From Euryodendron excelsum (lineage: Eukaryota > Streptophyta > Magnoliopsida > Ericales > Pentaphylacaceae): a stretch of 64,000 nt of DNA. Location: positions 35,660,001 through 35,724,000 of the forward strand of contig CM065387.1 of the NCBI GenBank assembly GCA_033060915.1, given 5' to 3'. Both the position numbers and the translations under genes were made by a program. Within the stretch, counting starts at the first letter, position 1; every line of letters starts with the position of its first letter. The notes under the pieces are model-generated. The model was not told where the DNA came from and did no database searches. It saw nothing but the letters and a program-made list of their open reading frames with translations. Shown here piece by piece: positions 23,507 through 34,600 of this stretch.

Positions 23507-26500
23507 TGAAAAATCTTAGTCGACAGTGGAAGCTCAGCCGACATCCTATTCCGAGGGGCCTTCGAGCAGATGCAAATCGGCCAAGAGAAGCTGAAGCCAG
23601 TCAACTCTCCCCTGGTCAGCTTTACAGGAGATCGGGTGGTTGCTCTTAAGTCCATCGCCTTACCAGTGACCCTTGGGGAGGAACCACACCGGGTGACAAA
23701 AATGGTCCACTTCTTGGTCGTGGATTGCCTATCTGCATACAACGCCATCATTGGACAAACTGTTCTGAACCAGTTCAAAGCAGTCACTTCCACGTATCAT
23801 CTCCGAATCAAATTCCCAACCGACTCTGGGGTTGGAAGCACGGGAATGCTACATGGCTTCCCTCAAAGGGGAACCCAACAGAAAGACCTTAGTCATCGAA
23901 GAGCTTGAGCCGAGGGATGAAGAGGAAGTCAGGAGGAGCTAGCCCATGAAAGAGCTGGAGGATGTTCCAGACGGGGCCCAGGGTAGAACAGAACAGTGAA
24001 GATCGAGGTGTCCGCACCAGAGGAGTTGAAGCAGCAGTTGTGAAGGTTCTTAAGGGACAACATTAATGTGTACACCTGGTCTCACGAGGATATGCCTGGC
24101 ATTGACACGCGAGTAGCAGCTCAATACTTGAACATTGACCCGAGGCCAGGCCCGTCAAGCAGAAGAGAAGGAACTTTGCGTTGGATAGAAATGATGCAGT
24201 TGTTGAGGAAGCAGAGAAGCTGGTGCGAGCGAAGTTCATAAGAGAGGTGCATTACCCCACTTGGCTCTCCAATGTCGTCATGGTAAAGAAGTCCAATGGG
24301 AAATGGCGAATGTGCATTGACTTCACCAACCTGAACAAAGTGTGCCCAAAGGACAGTTTTCCCCTGCCAACTATTGACCTCCTCATCGACTCTACCGCAG
24401 GGTATGAAATGCTAACTTTTATAGATGCTTTTTTAGGCTACAACCAGATCTGAATGGACGAGCACGACCAGGAGCATACAGCCTTCATCACAGATCGGGG
24501 GCTCTATTGTTACAACGTCATGCCATTTAGACTAAAAAATGCCAGGGCAATATACCAACGACTGGTCAGCCTCATGTTCAAATCACAGATTGGGCATAAT
24601 GTGAAAGTTTACGTAGACGACATGTTGGTGAAAAGCAAAAAAGCCGCCGATCGCCTGCGGGATCTCGAAGAGACATTCCAAATACTTCGCAAGTACCGGA
24701 TAAAGCTCAATTGCACCAAGTGTGCCTTCGGCATTGCCTTGGGGTAGTTCCTCGGCTTCATGGTCTCACAAAGGGGGATTGAGGCGAACCCAGAAAAGAT
24801 TCAAGCCATCATCGACATGCAAGCGCCTCGAACGACAAAGGATGATCAGCGACTAGCAGGACGTGTGGCCGCTCTAAACAGGTTTATCTCCCGGTCCACC
24901 GATAAGTGCCTTCCATTCTTCAAAATTCTACGCAATGCGTTCGAGTGGAATGAGAAATGTGAAGTGGCCTTCAGTCAACTCAAACAATATCTGAGCTCAG
25001 TTCCGCTGCTCAGCCGAACTGTCCTGGGGGAAGAATTGTTTCTCTATTTGGCAGTATCGGTGACAGCAGTGAGCTCAGCTCTTGTCCAAGAAGAAGGGGG
25101 GATCCAAAGGCCAGTGTACTACACCAGTCGTGTTTTACGTGGAGCAGAAGAATGGTACCCAAAGATGGAGCTCGTGGCCCTCGCGCTGGTGACTACAGCT
25201 CGGCGCCTGAGGCCCTACTTCCATGCCCATACCATCGTGGTACTCACCGACCAGCCCTTGAAAAGCATTCTACACAAGCTAGAGACGTCGGGACGCTTGG
25301 TGAAATGGTCTATTGACCTCAGTCAGTTCGACATCCACTACCGACCCCGAACGACAATCAAAGGGCAGGCTACTGCGAATTTCATCGCAGAACTCACTAA
25401 CCACGCCCTGCCACTCCTGAGGCTGACCTAATCGACAGCCACTGGGTCTTGAACGTTGATGGTTCCTCCACTAACGATTCTAGTGGTGCCGGAGTGGTCC
25501 TTGTCACCCCAGATGGTCACAAGATGGAATATGCTCTCTGCTTCAAGTTCCCTGCCACCAACAACGTTGCTAAATACGAAGCACTCATTGCCAGACTTAG
25601 AATGGCTCGGCGAAGGGGGGCCGAATAGATAGTGGTGCGTAGCCACTCTCAATTGGTGGTGGAGCAAGTCCAGGGAGAGTATGAGGCTAGAGAAGACAAC
25701 ATGAAGCAATACTACCAAATGGTGAAAAGCTTGGTTAGGAGGTTCGGGAAGATCCTACTAGAGTGTGTCCCAAGATTGTAGAATGAAGAGGCAGACCGGC
25801 TAGCCAGAATTGCCTCATCCAACGAGATGGACCCGAACGTTCCAATTGAGATTCTTGATTCACCAAGCATCTAGAACCTGGAAGTCGATCAGATCGAGCC
25901 CGAATCTTCATGGATGAGCCAGATCAGAAATTTCTTGGAGAGTGGAGCGCTGCCTGAAGATAGGAATGAAGAAAGGCGAATTCAGTACCATTCGAGTAGG
26001 TACCTCATACATGACGGGGTTCTCTACAAAAGGGGGCACACCATGCCACTTCTCTGTTGTGCCAATGAGAAAGAGGAAGACTATGTAATACGAGAGGTCC
26101 ATGAAGGGGTGTGTGGGAACCATTCTGGTGGTCGGTCCCTTACTATGAAGATCCTACGAATAGCCTACTATTGGCCCACCATGGAGAAAGATGCCCAAGA
26201 ATTCGTCAAGAAATGTGACAAGTGTCGACGGTTCGCCAACATCCCGAGATTGCCTTCTCAGGAGCTGACCTCGATCCAGACCCTATGGTCCTTCGCCCAG
26301 TGGGGGATCGACATCATGGGACCGTTGCCGCTCGGCAAGGGGTAGAGGAAGTTTGCGGTTGTGGCTATCGACTACTTCACCAAGTGGGCGGAGGCAGAAG
26401 CCCTACCGACGATCACTGAGAAAAAAATGACGAAGTTCCTGTCACAGAATATCGTTTGTAGGTTCGGAATCCCCCGGACCATCATCACGGATAACAAAAA

Positions 26501-27146
26501 GTAGTTTAAGGGCAGACAGTTCAACCAATTATGTACCGACCTGGGGATCAACCGCCACGCTTCATCCCCCGAGCATCCTCAAGCCAACGGCCAAGTTGAA
26601 GTTACCAACAGATCCCTATTGAAGATACTCAAGACGAAGTTGGAGAAGGCCAAGGGCTTGTGGGCGGAAGAACTCCCTGACATCCTTTGGGCCTACAAAA
26701 CAACAGAGAGAGTGTCCACAGGGTAAACGCCGTTCTCGCTTACCTTTGACACCAAAGCCGTCATCCTGGTAGAGATTGGCCTTCCGAGCCTAATGATGAC
26801 ATAGTTCAACCCCATGGCCAATAACGAAGCAATGAATGTGGATCTAGATCTATTGGAGGAAAGGAGGCTACATGCAGCTATGAGGGTGGCGTCCTACTAG
26901 TAGAAGATGCTCCAATACCAAAACTCCAGAGTCCGGCCTAAAGATTTCTCGATCAGAGATCTTGTTTTGAAAAGAAACAACTAGTCCACCAAAGATTCGA
27001 GAAAGGACAAGCTCGAACCCAATTGGGAAGGACCTTACGAGGTGGTCAGCAGTACTAGGAAGGGGACTTACAGATTAAAGAATTCAAAAGGCAAAGAACT
27101 CCCACACCCATGGCATGCAGAACACTTGAGAAAGTACTATTTTTGA
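23507..27146 (+). pseudogene. Tat-type pol with two RNase H domains
   Basis: Protease: ILVDSGSSADILF at 23513-23551, with the intact D-S-G core. RT: 24181-24780, with WRMCIDFTNLNK, a Y-N-Q-I stop junction at 24451 and KVYVDDMLVKSK containing an intact YVDD-type site near 24610. First RNase H: about 25030-25410 (YYTSRVLRGAE, VLTDQPLK). Second, archaeal/plant-type RNase H: 25432-25860 (NVDGSSTNDSSGAGVVL, ATNNVAKYEAL, ADRLAR). Integrase: 25900-27146, with HEGVCGNHSG...CDKCRRF, IDIMGPLP, AIDYFTKW, SSPEHPQANGQ and a C-terminal WEGPYEVV...HPWHAEHLRKYY. At least one frameshift lies near 23840. Most stops sit where the family has Gln. Not functional. Confidence 0.88.
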
Positions 27147-27209
27147 AAGTCTCCTTGTTGTAATCAGATAGACTATTAATGGAAACGACCATTCAACAAT
27201 TGTCTACTT

Positions 27210-27645
27210 GCATGGCATCAACATAGAATCTACTTGGTCTACGTGCTGAGTAAAGCCAGACGACCTTTATGGCAATGGTATAGAATCTGCTCGGTCTACG
27301 TGCCGAGCAAAGCCAGACGGCTTTTATGGCAATGGCATAGAATCTGCTCGGTCTACATGCCGAGCAGAGCCAAACGGACTTTATGGCAATGACATAGGAT
27401 CTGCTCGGTCTACGTGCCGAGTAGAGCCAGATGGCCTTTATGGCAATGTCATAGAATCTGTTCGGTCTACGTGTTGAGCGGAGCCAGACGACCACAATGG
27501 CATAGAATTTGCTCGATCCATGTGCCGAGTAGGGCCAGACTGCCTTTATGGCAATGGCATAGAATCCACTCGGTCCATGTGAATGAGCAGATCCTATGCC
27601 ATTGTGGCCATGACATTGAATCTGTTCGGTCCACAAGACCGAGTC
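27210..27645 (+). repeat. 57-bp tandem repeat with an internal hairpin in each unit
   Basis: Seven to eight units of about 57 bp between the pol stop and the antisense ORF. The best units contain CTGCTCGG, eight bases, then CCGAGCAG, so each can form an 8-bp stem. GGCAATGGCATAGAATC links the units. The last unit is partly inverted (GATCCTATGCCATTG). Tandem arrays in this position are known in Retand-type Tat elements. Confidence 0.85.
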
Positions 27646-27829
27646 TAGCCAAATTCAAAGAATACAACAATAGTATGCTACATCAGCATTCAAACATATA
27701 TGAAGTCAAAGAATTCTACAAGAAAGAGTTTTCATTGAAATGGAAACAAAGGCAAAACGCCCCTTTACAAAAAAATATATATGTATATATATACAACTAG
27801 CAAAGCAAAACATCCAAGGGTGCTCAGAC

Positions 27830-30109
27830 TGCATTCACGACTGAGCCTACTCGGCAGTTTGTCCCCCTTCCCCTCGGCAACCTTATGCTGAGCCTTTTCA
27901 GTCTAAGCCCCTACAATGGCCTCCTACCAGGTTTCACCGGTCTGGGCTTCCCCAGTGACCTCTTGATGGGCCCCCTCTGCGACCTCAACTATCGTTTGAC
28001 CTACAGTGCTCTGATCGGCCATGGGCGGGTTTTCATCAAGGGGATCCAGAACCGAGAAGTCCAAGTCAGGATACTTCTTGGACGCTTTCTTCCTGCTGAA
28101 TTCGAAGCCCTGGAGAAAGGTGGGCTCTAGTAAGGCCTGTAAGTCGTCCCCGTCCTTAAAATACTATATGGCCTCGGCCCCTGCCCTCTTGAGCTCCTCG
28201 CCGAAAGCCAGTACAGTCCTCTCTAGCTCGTGTCTCTTGGCCTGCTCGGCCAAGAAATCCAGCAGCAGCTTATTGGCTTGCCTTCTAAGCCTTTTGTTCT
28301 CCTCGCCAGTTGACTTGAGTTCCGCCAGGGCTGAGTCCCTCTTGGCGCAAGCGGTGGTGACTTCATCCTTCAAGGAATCGACTTTGTAGACGAGCGCAAC
28401 ACTGACCTTCTTTTCATCCGGAAGGGCTTTCTCTGAAGTCCCCAAGCGATGGCCCAGGGTCATGACCCTGGCAAGAAATTGAAAATCGAACAGTTAGAAG
28501 GCGACTATACACATGTTAAGGCAGAACAGAATGACAACTGCATAAAGGGGCTCACCTTAAAGAGGTCGTGGTTCGTGTCCTTGACCAGATGCGAATTCAG
28601 ATGCTTTCCCAACCTCGTGACATCCGAGGGCTTTATTGCATCCGCCGCCCTCTCCTAGGCCACGTCCAAGCTATTTATGACGTTGGTCGGGGCAGAAGCA
28701 GTTGGGCTAGCGCGGGTCTGGGAATTTGCCGGTACGACCGTAGTGTGCCTCGGTTAGGGCTCTCCTAAATACCCGGGAGGGGGCTTGACGACCACTAAAA
28801 CTTGGCCCTTCCCCTTCTGAGGGGACGCCTTCTTAGGAGGAGGGGGGAGTTCTTTCGCTACGTCCGCCGCCTCGCCTGTCTTCTGGCATTTGGCCCTAAG
28901 GAGCTCGCTGCGGCTGCTCTCTTCCTGGCTAAGAAGTTGATGTTCAAGCTCATCGCCTCTGGTTCGAAAGTTGGCTGAGTTGCTGGGGGATCAGACTGGG
29001 CTACTGCGGGATTAGCCTGACCGGTGGCCGGAGACTAGCGATAGGCAAAGAAAAGTCATAGAAGTCAAGCAAGGATCAGCCTAGTGAAAACAAAGATCTA
29101 CTCACTCCTCTCACGTTTAGCAGCCAAAGCCTCTCTGGTCGGGTCGGGCCCCAAGAGATATTGAGCAAGCACCTCGACGGTCATCGGGTCCTTGGCGGTT
29201 TGAAACTCGTACTCTTGGACCTTTTCTACAGTCGCCTTGTGCTCTGCAGATAGAAGGGGCTTAACCCGACCTGACACCTGTAGGACACCTAAGTCAGAGC
29301 GGACAACACATGGAAATAAACGAAAAATGGAAGACTTGGGCAAAAGAACAAACCCTTCTTACTCGGGTAACCCCATTGCTTGGGGATCCAAGTAGAGAAG
29401 TCTGTCTCTCAGGGGCAAAACTCCCAGCCCTTTCCGCTAATAAAGAAGAACCGATCGTTCCAATTCTTGTGTGACGATGGAAGCTCGTTGATCAGATTGG
29501 GCCCTTTCGACTCTCGGGCAGCCTGTAGCAATATAAGAATTCCTTTGGCATCATGTCCCTCCCATGGACGATCTGCCAAAGGATCATGCAGCCCGTTATG
29601 ATCTGCCAGGCGTTCGGCGCAAGCTGCCTGGGAGAAAGGCGCAACCTCTGTAGAATTTTCCTAACCGGCTGAGGAAACGGCACGCGAAGACCGCCAGCCA
29701 GTGTGCCCTCGAAGATGGTTATCTCCCCCTCCCTGGCCGAGCATGCCCAATTCCTAGGGTTGGGAACCCTACACTTCACCCATTTTGAGATCTAGTACAC
29801 CCGTCAAAGGGCAGTAACTTTCTCCCTATCGAGAGTGGAGGGAATCCCCACAACCTAGTATTCAGGCTCATCCTCTTCCTCCCCCTCTCTCGGCTCGACC
29901 TCTTGAGCTTACGCAGGAACCTTGGTAGGCTGATCCCGTTCTCCCCCAATACCAGAGTGGGCGGCCCCGACCTCCCTTGACTTTGGAACTTCTAGGGATG
30001 CCCCTGAGTTCCCCATAAAGGCCTTTTCCTGGGTCTGACGCCTCATGACTTGATATCCGTTAGAATCAGTCTCCTCAGAGTTCGAGCTAACACCTTCCGG
30101 GTTTGACAT
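27830..30109 (-). pseudogene. antisense ORF of the Tat-type element (gypsy-type transposon protein-like)
   Basis: The minus-strand frame starts at ATG 30109 (MSNPEGVSSNSEETDSNG). It reaches a conserved-looking block at 29492-29700 (VPFPQPVRKILQRLRLSPRQLAPNAW...GCMILW), which resembles the 'putative gypsy type transposon' domain. A charged helical stretch follows at 28164-28463 (LKDEVTTACAKRDSALAELK...), probably coiled coil, then QALLEPTFLQGFEFSRKKASKKYPDLD at 28040-28130. Stops, again largely TAG, and frameshifts occur between the blocks; the middle (28470-29100) is hard to follow. Tat elements of other plants carry such antisense ORFs with unknown function. Boundaries are approximate. Confidence 0.65.
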
Positions 30110-30289
30110 TGTGCCCAAGGGCATAAAACTCACAATCTTATTAAACACCGGCTTGAACAGTTCACACAAGTCCCCAAGGACGGATTCTAAGAATTCTGGC
30201 CTATCAACGAACCATGAAAAGTCGGGAATTTGGCCCCTTCCCTCAAATACCGACACACAACAGGTAATCAACCAGTATATGCAACCAAG

Positions 30290-30500
30290 GAACGAGTCTT
30301 ACCACGATACGAAGTGCCGGTGACGAGTTCCGAAGACAACCGGCGGCGCGTTGCGTAGATTGGTGTCCCTTTAACTGGCCGGAGATGATAGAGATGGAGG
30401 CTGGGAATGATGAGGGAGGTTTTTCTTTCTTTCTCTCTCTCTCTCTCTGTGTATTTGGCAAAAAGTTCTAAAGGCAAAATGGGGCCAATCACCTCACAAA
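30290..30500 (-). promoter_or_regulatory. probable leader/promoter zone of the antisense ORF
   Basis: Upstream of the antisense ATG the minus strand has a GA-rich microsatellite (30447-30428 on minus) and TTTTGCCAAATACA. CT/GA-rich leaders are common in plant 5' UTRs. No TATA box is certain. Confidence 0.3.
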
Positions 30501-30740
30501 ACTCCCCCCCATGTCTTTGAAATCAACGGCCCAGATGGCCTGCGGTGATGGGATGCCAATGGTTGAGATGCGACATGTCTTTTCGGCTACTAACGACCAA
30601 CCCCCAGCTACCTCGTGGTGGCACGTGAAGCCACGCGACAGCACCCGCCATCATTGCGCCGTCCTCTCCATAAATGCGCCATGCGTTTCGCGGCCGGGCC
30701 GTCTTGCGAAATTCCCCTGGCCCTGAGCAGGTGGCTAAAT

Positions 30741-30754
30741 GAATTAGGGGCATC
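30741..30754 (+). promoter_or_regulatory. polypurine tract of the Tat-type element
   Basis: GAATTAGGGGCATC lies directly before the 3' LTR start. Confidence 0.6.
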
Positions 30755-31385
30755 TAGTGATGATATTTTCCCGATCAGACCGAGTGGCCGTATGATCTGA
30801 TCGGCACCGACCAGACCACGTTTTTCCACGACATCTGGTCTCCACCCGACCAGGTCCCCCGATAATTTGTCCTTGTCTATCCCGAGCAGGTCGAACACTC
30901 AGAAGGATACTCCACTCTGATCGGTCCCTCGACTGTGTTAATAGGGCTCACGCTTGACACCGGACATCCTGACACACACTTGGGGCGTGGGCGTGGGCGT
31001 GGCATGTACAAGCAACAATCGCTATACCTCTGACACCGTTTTGACACACGCCACAATGGAGTGTAGAGAAGACCCTCTCAAGTGCCCTGTCATAACTTTG
31101 ATCCTCCAACAAGAGGCCGCCACGTGAAGAGGCCACCTACTACTCCTATGCAGACATACACGGCAAAACGGCTAACTTCAACAGGTACGCTAATACACAC
31201 AAACCAGAAGAAAATCCTAAGACTATTTTTCTCTATCAACTTTATCTTCTTGAATCTAACTTGAACACTGGAGGGCCTTTAGCTACCACCACACCAGTGG
31301 GTTTAGTGCAGGAGATCATCGACTAGCTGGCAGAGAGCTTGTCTTGGACCTGGGGACAAAACACCATGAGTTTGCTGCATCATCA
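30755..31385 (+). repeat. 3' LTR of the Tat-type element
   Basis: 631 bp, collinear with 21124-21748, with an extra GCGTGG unit near 30990. It ends TGCTGCATCATCA immediately before the TTTAA duplication. Confidence 0.9.
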
Positions 31386-31390
31386 TTTAA

Positions 31391-31697
31391 TAATTCAAAT
31401 TTATCATATAAATATGTATAAACTCTCATGTGAATTGTGTACCTTGATTTTTTTTTTAACTGAGTTGGATGAGCGGGCAACTTGCGATTGGCAGGATGAT
31501 GTATGAAACAATGAGATACAAGCCAAGTAAGCAGTGTCACGTGGCCAGCAACTGCCACCAACTGCTTTGGGTCTGTTCTGTTATCTGTCACTCCCCTTCC
31601 CATTACTTCTCTCCAGTTTACCCCCTTTACCTTCGCAGACGAACCTTCACGCCGGAAATCTCGCCGGAGTTTGAGTCCTTTTTCCGGATCCTCGTCG
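31391..31697 (+). promoter_or_regulatory. probable promoter and 5' UTR exon of the YIF1 gene
   Basis: The first unique sequence after the Tat LTR. It contains the G-box/ABRE-like CACGTGGC at 31538-31545 and a CT/CCG-rich stretch (31585-31690) typical of plant 5' leaders. A possible donor GTCG|GTAATC follows 31697, and the acceptor of the first coding exon is at 36470-36471. The transcription start and this exon are inferred. No spliced transcript is available here. Confidence 0.35.
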
Positions 31698-34600
31698 GTA
31701 ATCACATTGCGCTACTGAATTGTTTCACAGATTAGTGTCTAACGTTGTAGAAAGGTGATACATACAAATCTCCCTCTTATCTTTGCATTTTCATTTGTGG
31801 TTTGGTGCGGAAGATCTGTGTCGGCTATTGGGGTTAACGTGAAATGGCTATTCCGAGTTGTTTATGTGTTTTTTTAATTATTCAAATCATAGATCCGATG
31901 ACGATTTCTTCTATCACTAAATCGATCTCAAATTTAAATTGCCTGTGGTCTTGCCGGAAATTCATTACCAGTGTTAAAATTTGAGACCAATAGGGCTTCA
32001 AATCAGGCACCTAGGAGTCAATTGGGTACTTTGTTTTTTAATTTTATATTTTTCCCTTTTTTTTTTTTTTTGGGGAAGGGGCTTTTGATTTAGGTTTTGC
32101 CAGTCAAGTAGTTTATCAGAGCTCAAAGGTCTAAGAAACTTAGGGTTACATATGTTTGGCTGCATGAAATATGCAAATTTGCTTTAAGAAAAAATTGAAA
32201 TTGAGTTACTATGTTGGTCCTGTACCCATTTGTTATGTTCTAATTGAGAAGATAAAGTATTGTGCAAGGCACAAAAGAAAAAAAAGGAAAATGCTCAAGA
32301 AGAGGAAGCCATTTGTTTCTTTACTTTTTTAAGAGCCAAACAGTGGTTAATGTAAATGGGAATGTGCAAATGAAACTAGAAGATTAGTTGTTTGAAATGT
32401 TTTAGTCATGTTTAGTTAGTAAGGAGTTAGATGATTTTTCTTTGAGGGTGGCACACAAAAACAAGAAGGTTATGAGGTATGTGGTTGAGGTGGAAAACAC
32501 TGATATGATGGCCAAAATTTATGGGGGGCTTATGCCCCTAAGTAGATTTGAATGGTAAATAAGGATTTGTTTGCCAATACCAAGATGTTGGGATTTACTA
32601 TAATCAATATATGTTTATTTTGACCGAGTTGATACTTTGAATAACTCAATAGACAATTCTAGGGCCCTTAATGTGGCTGGATCCAATAAAAAAGATTTGA
32701 GAATATTACGTGAAGATCCATTGTGTGTATACTTTTGTTTCTTCTTGGCATCGACTACTTTGAGTAGTCTGTTTGTTTTCCAACAAGAAAAAAAAAATGA
32801 GGAGCTTTCATTGTTTTATGAGAATTTATCAACTTCATGTGATGGAAGTCATTATTATGGCACAACTGCACATAATTAGAAAATATATTTTGAAGATTAT
32901 TTTGATTGTTTATTTACTTTTATTTATGAGATTAGGGGAAACATGTGGACAAAATTCTATTCCTGGTATAAAACTACTTATTGTGGAAATGACTATTTAG
33001 ATTAGCTCTTTTCTACCTGCCCCAAAGATAAAATTGACGTTCTCTGGTGATGTCACTGTCGCCAAACTTAGATTGACCATTATCAATCTCAATGTAGCCT
33101 TTAGTATTGGCACTGAAGAGTCTACACGGCCATACCCAGTTAACAACAGGTTAATGTCTATGACAAACATTTTCTTTTAATTTGGTTGGAGGATATTGCT
33201 TTCATTTTATTATGATGGACCACTGCAATGAGCAGAGAAAACATAACGATGACATACTTCTTTTTACTTTTTTCTAAAACTAGGTGGAATATCATAAAGG
33301 TACTAAAAGCTTGTTAAAAGTTGGTTGAAAGGTAGCAAAGTTGGTTTCTAAATAGCTCATGCCAAGAATATCAAAGTTCATTTGGTTTAATGGTCTATTT
33401 TGACAAGGAAGCTTGATCCATTTGGTGGAAGGATAAATGACCCATTTGGCATATTTTCTTAACCTTATTACTGAATGCATGTAAATCACCCACTCGAGTG
33501 AAGGCCAAACCTGACTTTTAGTACAATTATATTTAAGGTGATAAGAGTACTATTTTATACTAGTCTTAGCAGAAGAATGTCGGATTAGACATCCATTTTC
33601 TGACACATTAGCATGTCATATTGGTGCATCATAATTAGGGTTAATTACACTTTGCACTCCTGCACTTTATACCAAATTCCACTTGAGGACCTACACTTTC
33701 AATTGTAACAATTAAACCCTTATACTTTTAATTTGTTGCAATGTCTACCTTTTGCTAACTTCCGTTTAGAACATAGATGAAAAATTCACATATGACTAGC
33801 ACACTCCCTTTTTTAAGGGTTAAATATGTAAAATCATGCATCTTCCTAATAATTTATCACAAAATTTTCTCAAATCACTCCAAGATCATGAGTTTAATCA
33901 AATTTGTGATATATACAATGTAATTAGGCTTCATGTGAAAAAACTCTCAATTCAACTCATGTGTAATACATGCTAGTCTTTGGAATGAAAAATTGTTAAA
34001 TTTTATATATTTATCCCTTAAAAAAGACTATGTGGTTACCACATGTGAATTTTCTGTTCATTTCCTAAACAGAATGTTGACATTGCAGTAAATTAGAAAT
34101 ATAAGGGCTTAATTGTTGCAATTGAAAGTGAAGTTCCTGAAGTAAGATTTAGTGTAAAGTGCAAGGGTATAAAGTGTAATTAACCCTAATAATTAAATTG
34201 TGGGCTGTAATTCCACTGTTTACAAGCTAGGTGGGGGATGGGGGTCTCACCTTTAATCTTTTGTATATTAATTAAGCTCTTTCTCCAAGCCCTTTTCTTC
34301 GCACTATAGGATTATCTCTCTTCTCTTGTGTCTATAAGGCCAATCTGTGGTGGAATAAGTTATTGTGATTTTAGAGTCACTTTACAAGTAACAAAAAGAG
34401 GTTGAGGTTATCTAATTGAGGATATGACAAGAAGCATGGGTGATTCGTTTTAGACGCCATAAGTTTGTTTTTCAGCCTTTTGCTTTGTCTCTTGTCTTTT
34501 CATACACTTGTCCTGCTTGTTATTTTCTTTAATCATTGCAGAATATATTATTAGATCATGTGCTGTGATAAAATGAACACAATGATCCATTGACTTCTTT

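Larger units (their letters stand above)
21124..31385 (+). mobile_element. Tat-type Ty3/gypsy element, near full length (10.26 kb)
   Basis: TTTAA flanks both ends (21119-21123 and 31386-31390). LTRs lie at 21124-21748 and 30755-31385. The PBS TGGTGCCGTCTGTGGGA follows the left LTR after two bases. The interior order is gag, protease, RT, RNase H, second RNase H, integrase, then a tandem repeat and an antisense ORF before the 3' LTR. Dual RNase H, a tRNA-Arg-like PBS, and tandem repeats plus antisense ORF between pol and the 3' LTR are hallmarks of the Tat lineage (Ogre, Retand, Grande relatives). By eye the LTRs agree at roughly nine of ten positions, with mostly C/T and G/A changes. All ORFs carry stops, so the copy is inactive. 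Confidence 0.92.

Noticed and set aside
31469..31735. 88-codon plus-strand frame in the YIF1 leader
   Set aside because: Cys/Ser/Pro-rich without family signature; better explained as 5' UTR.
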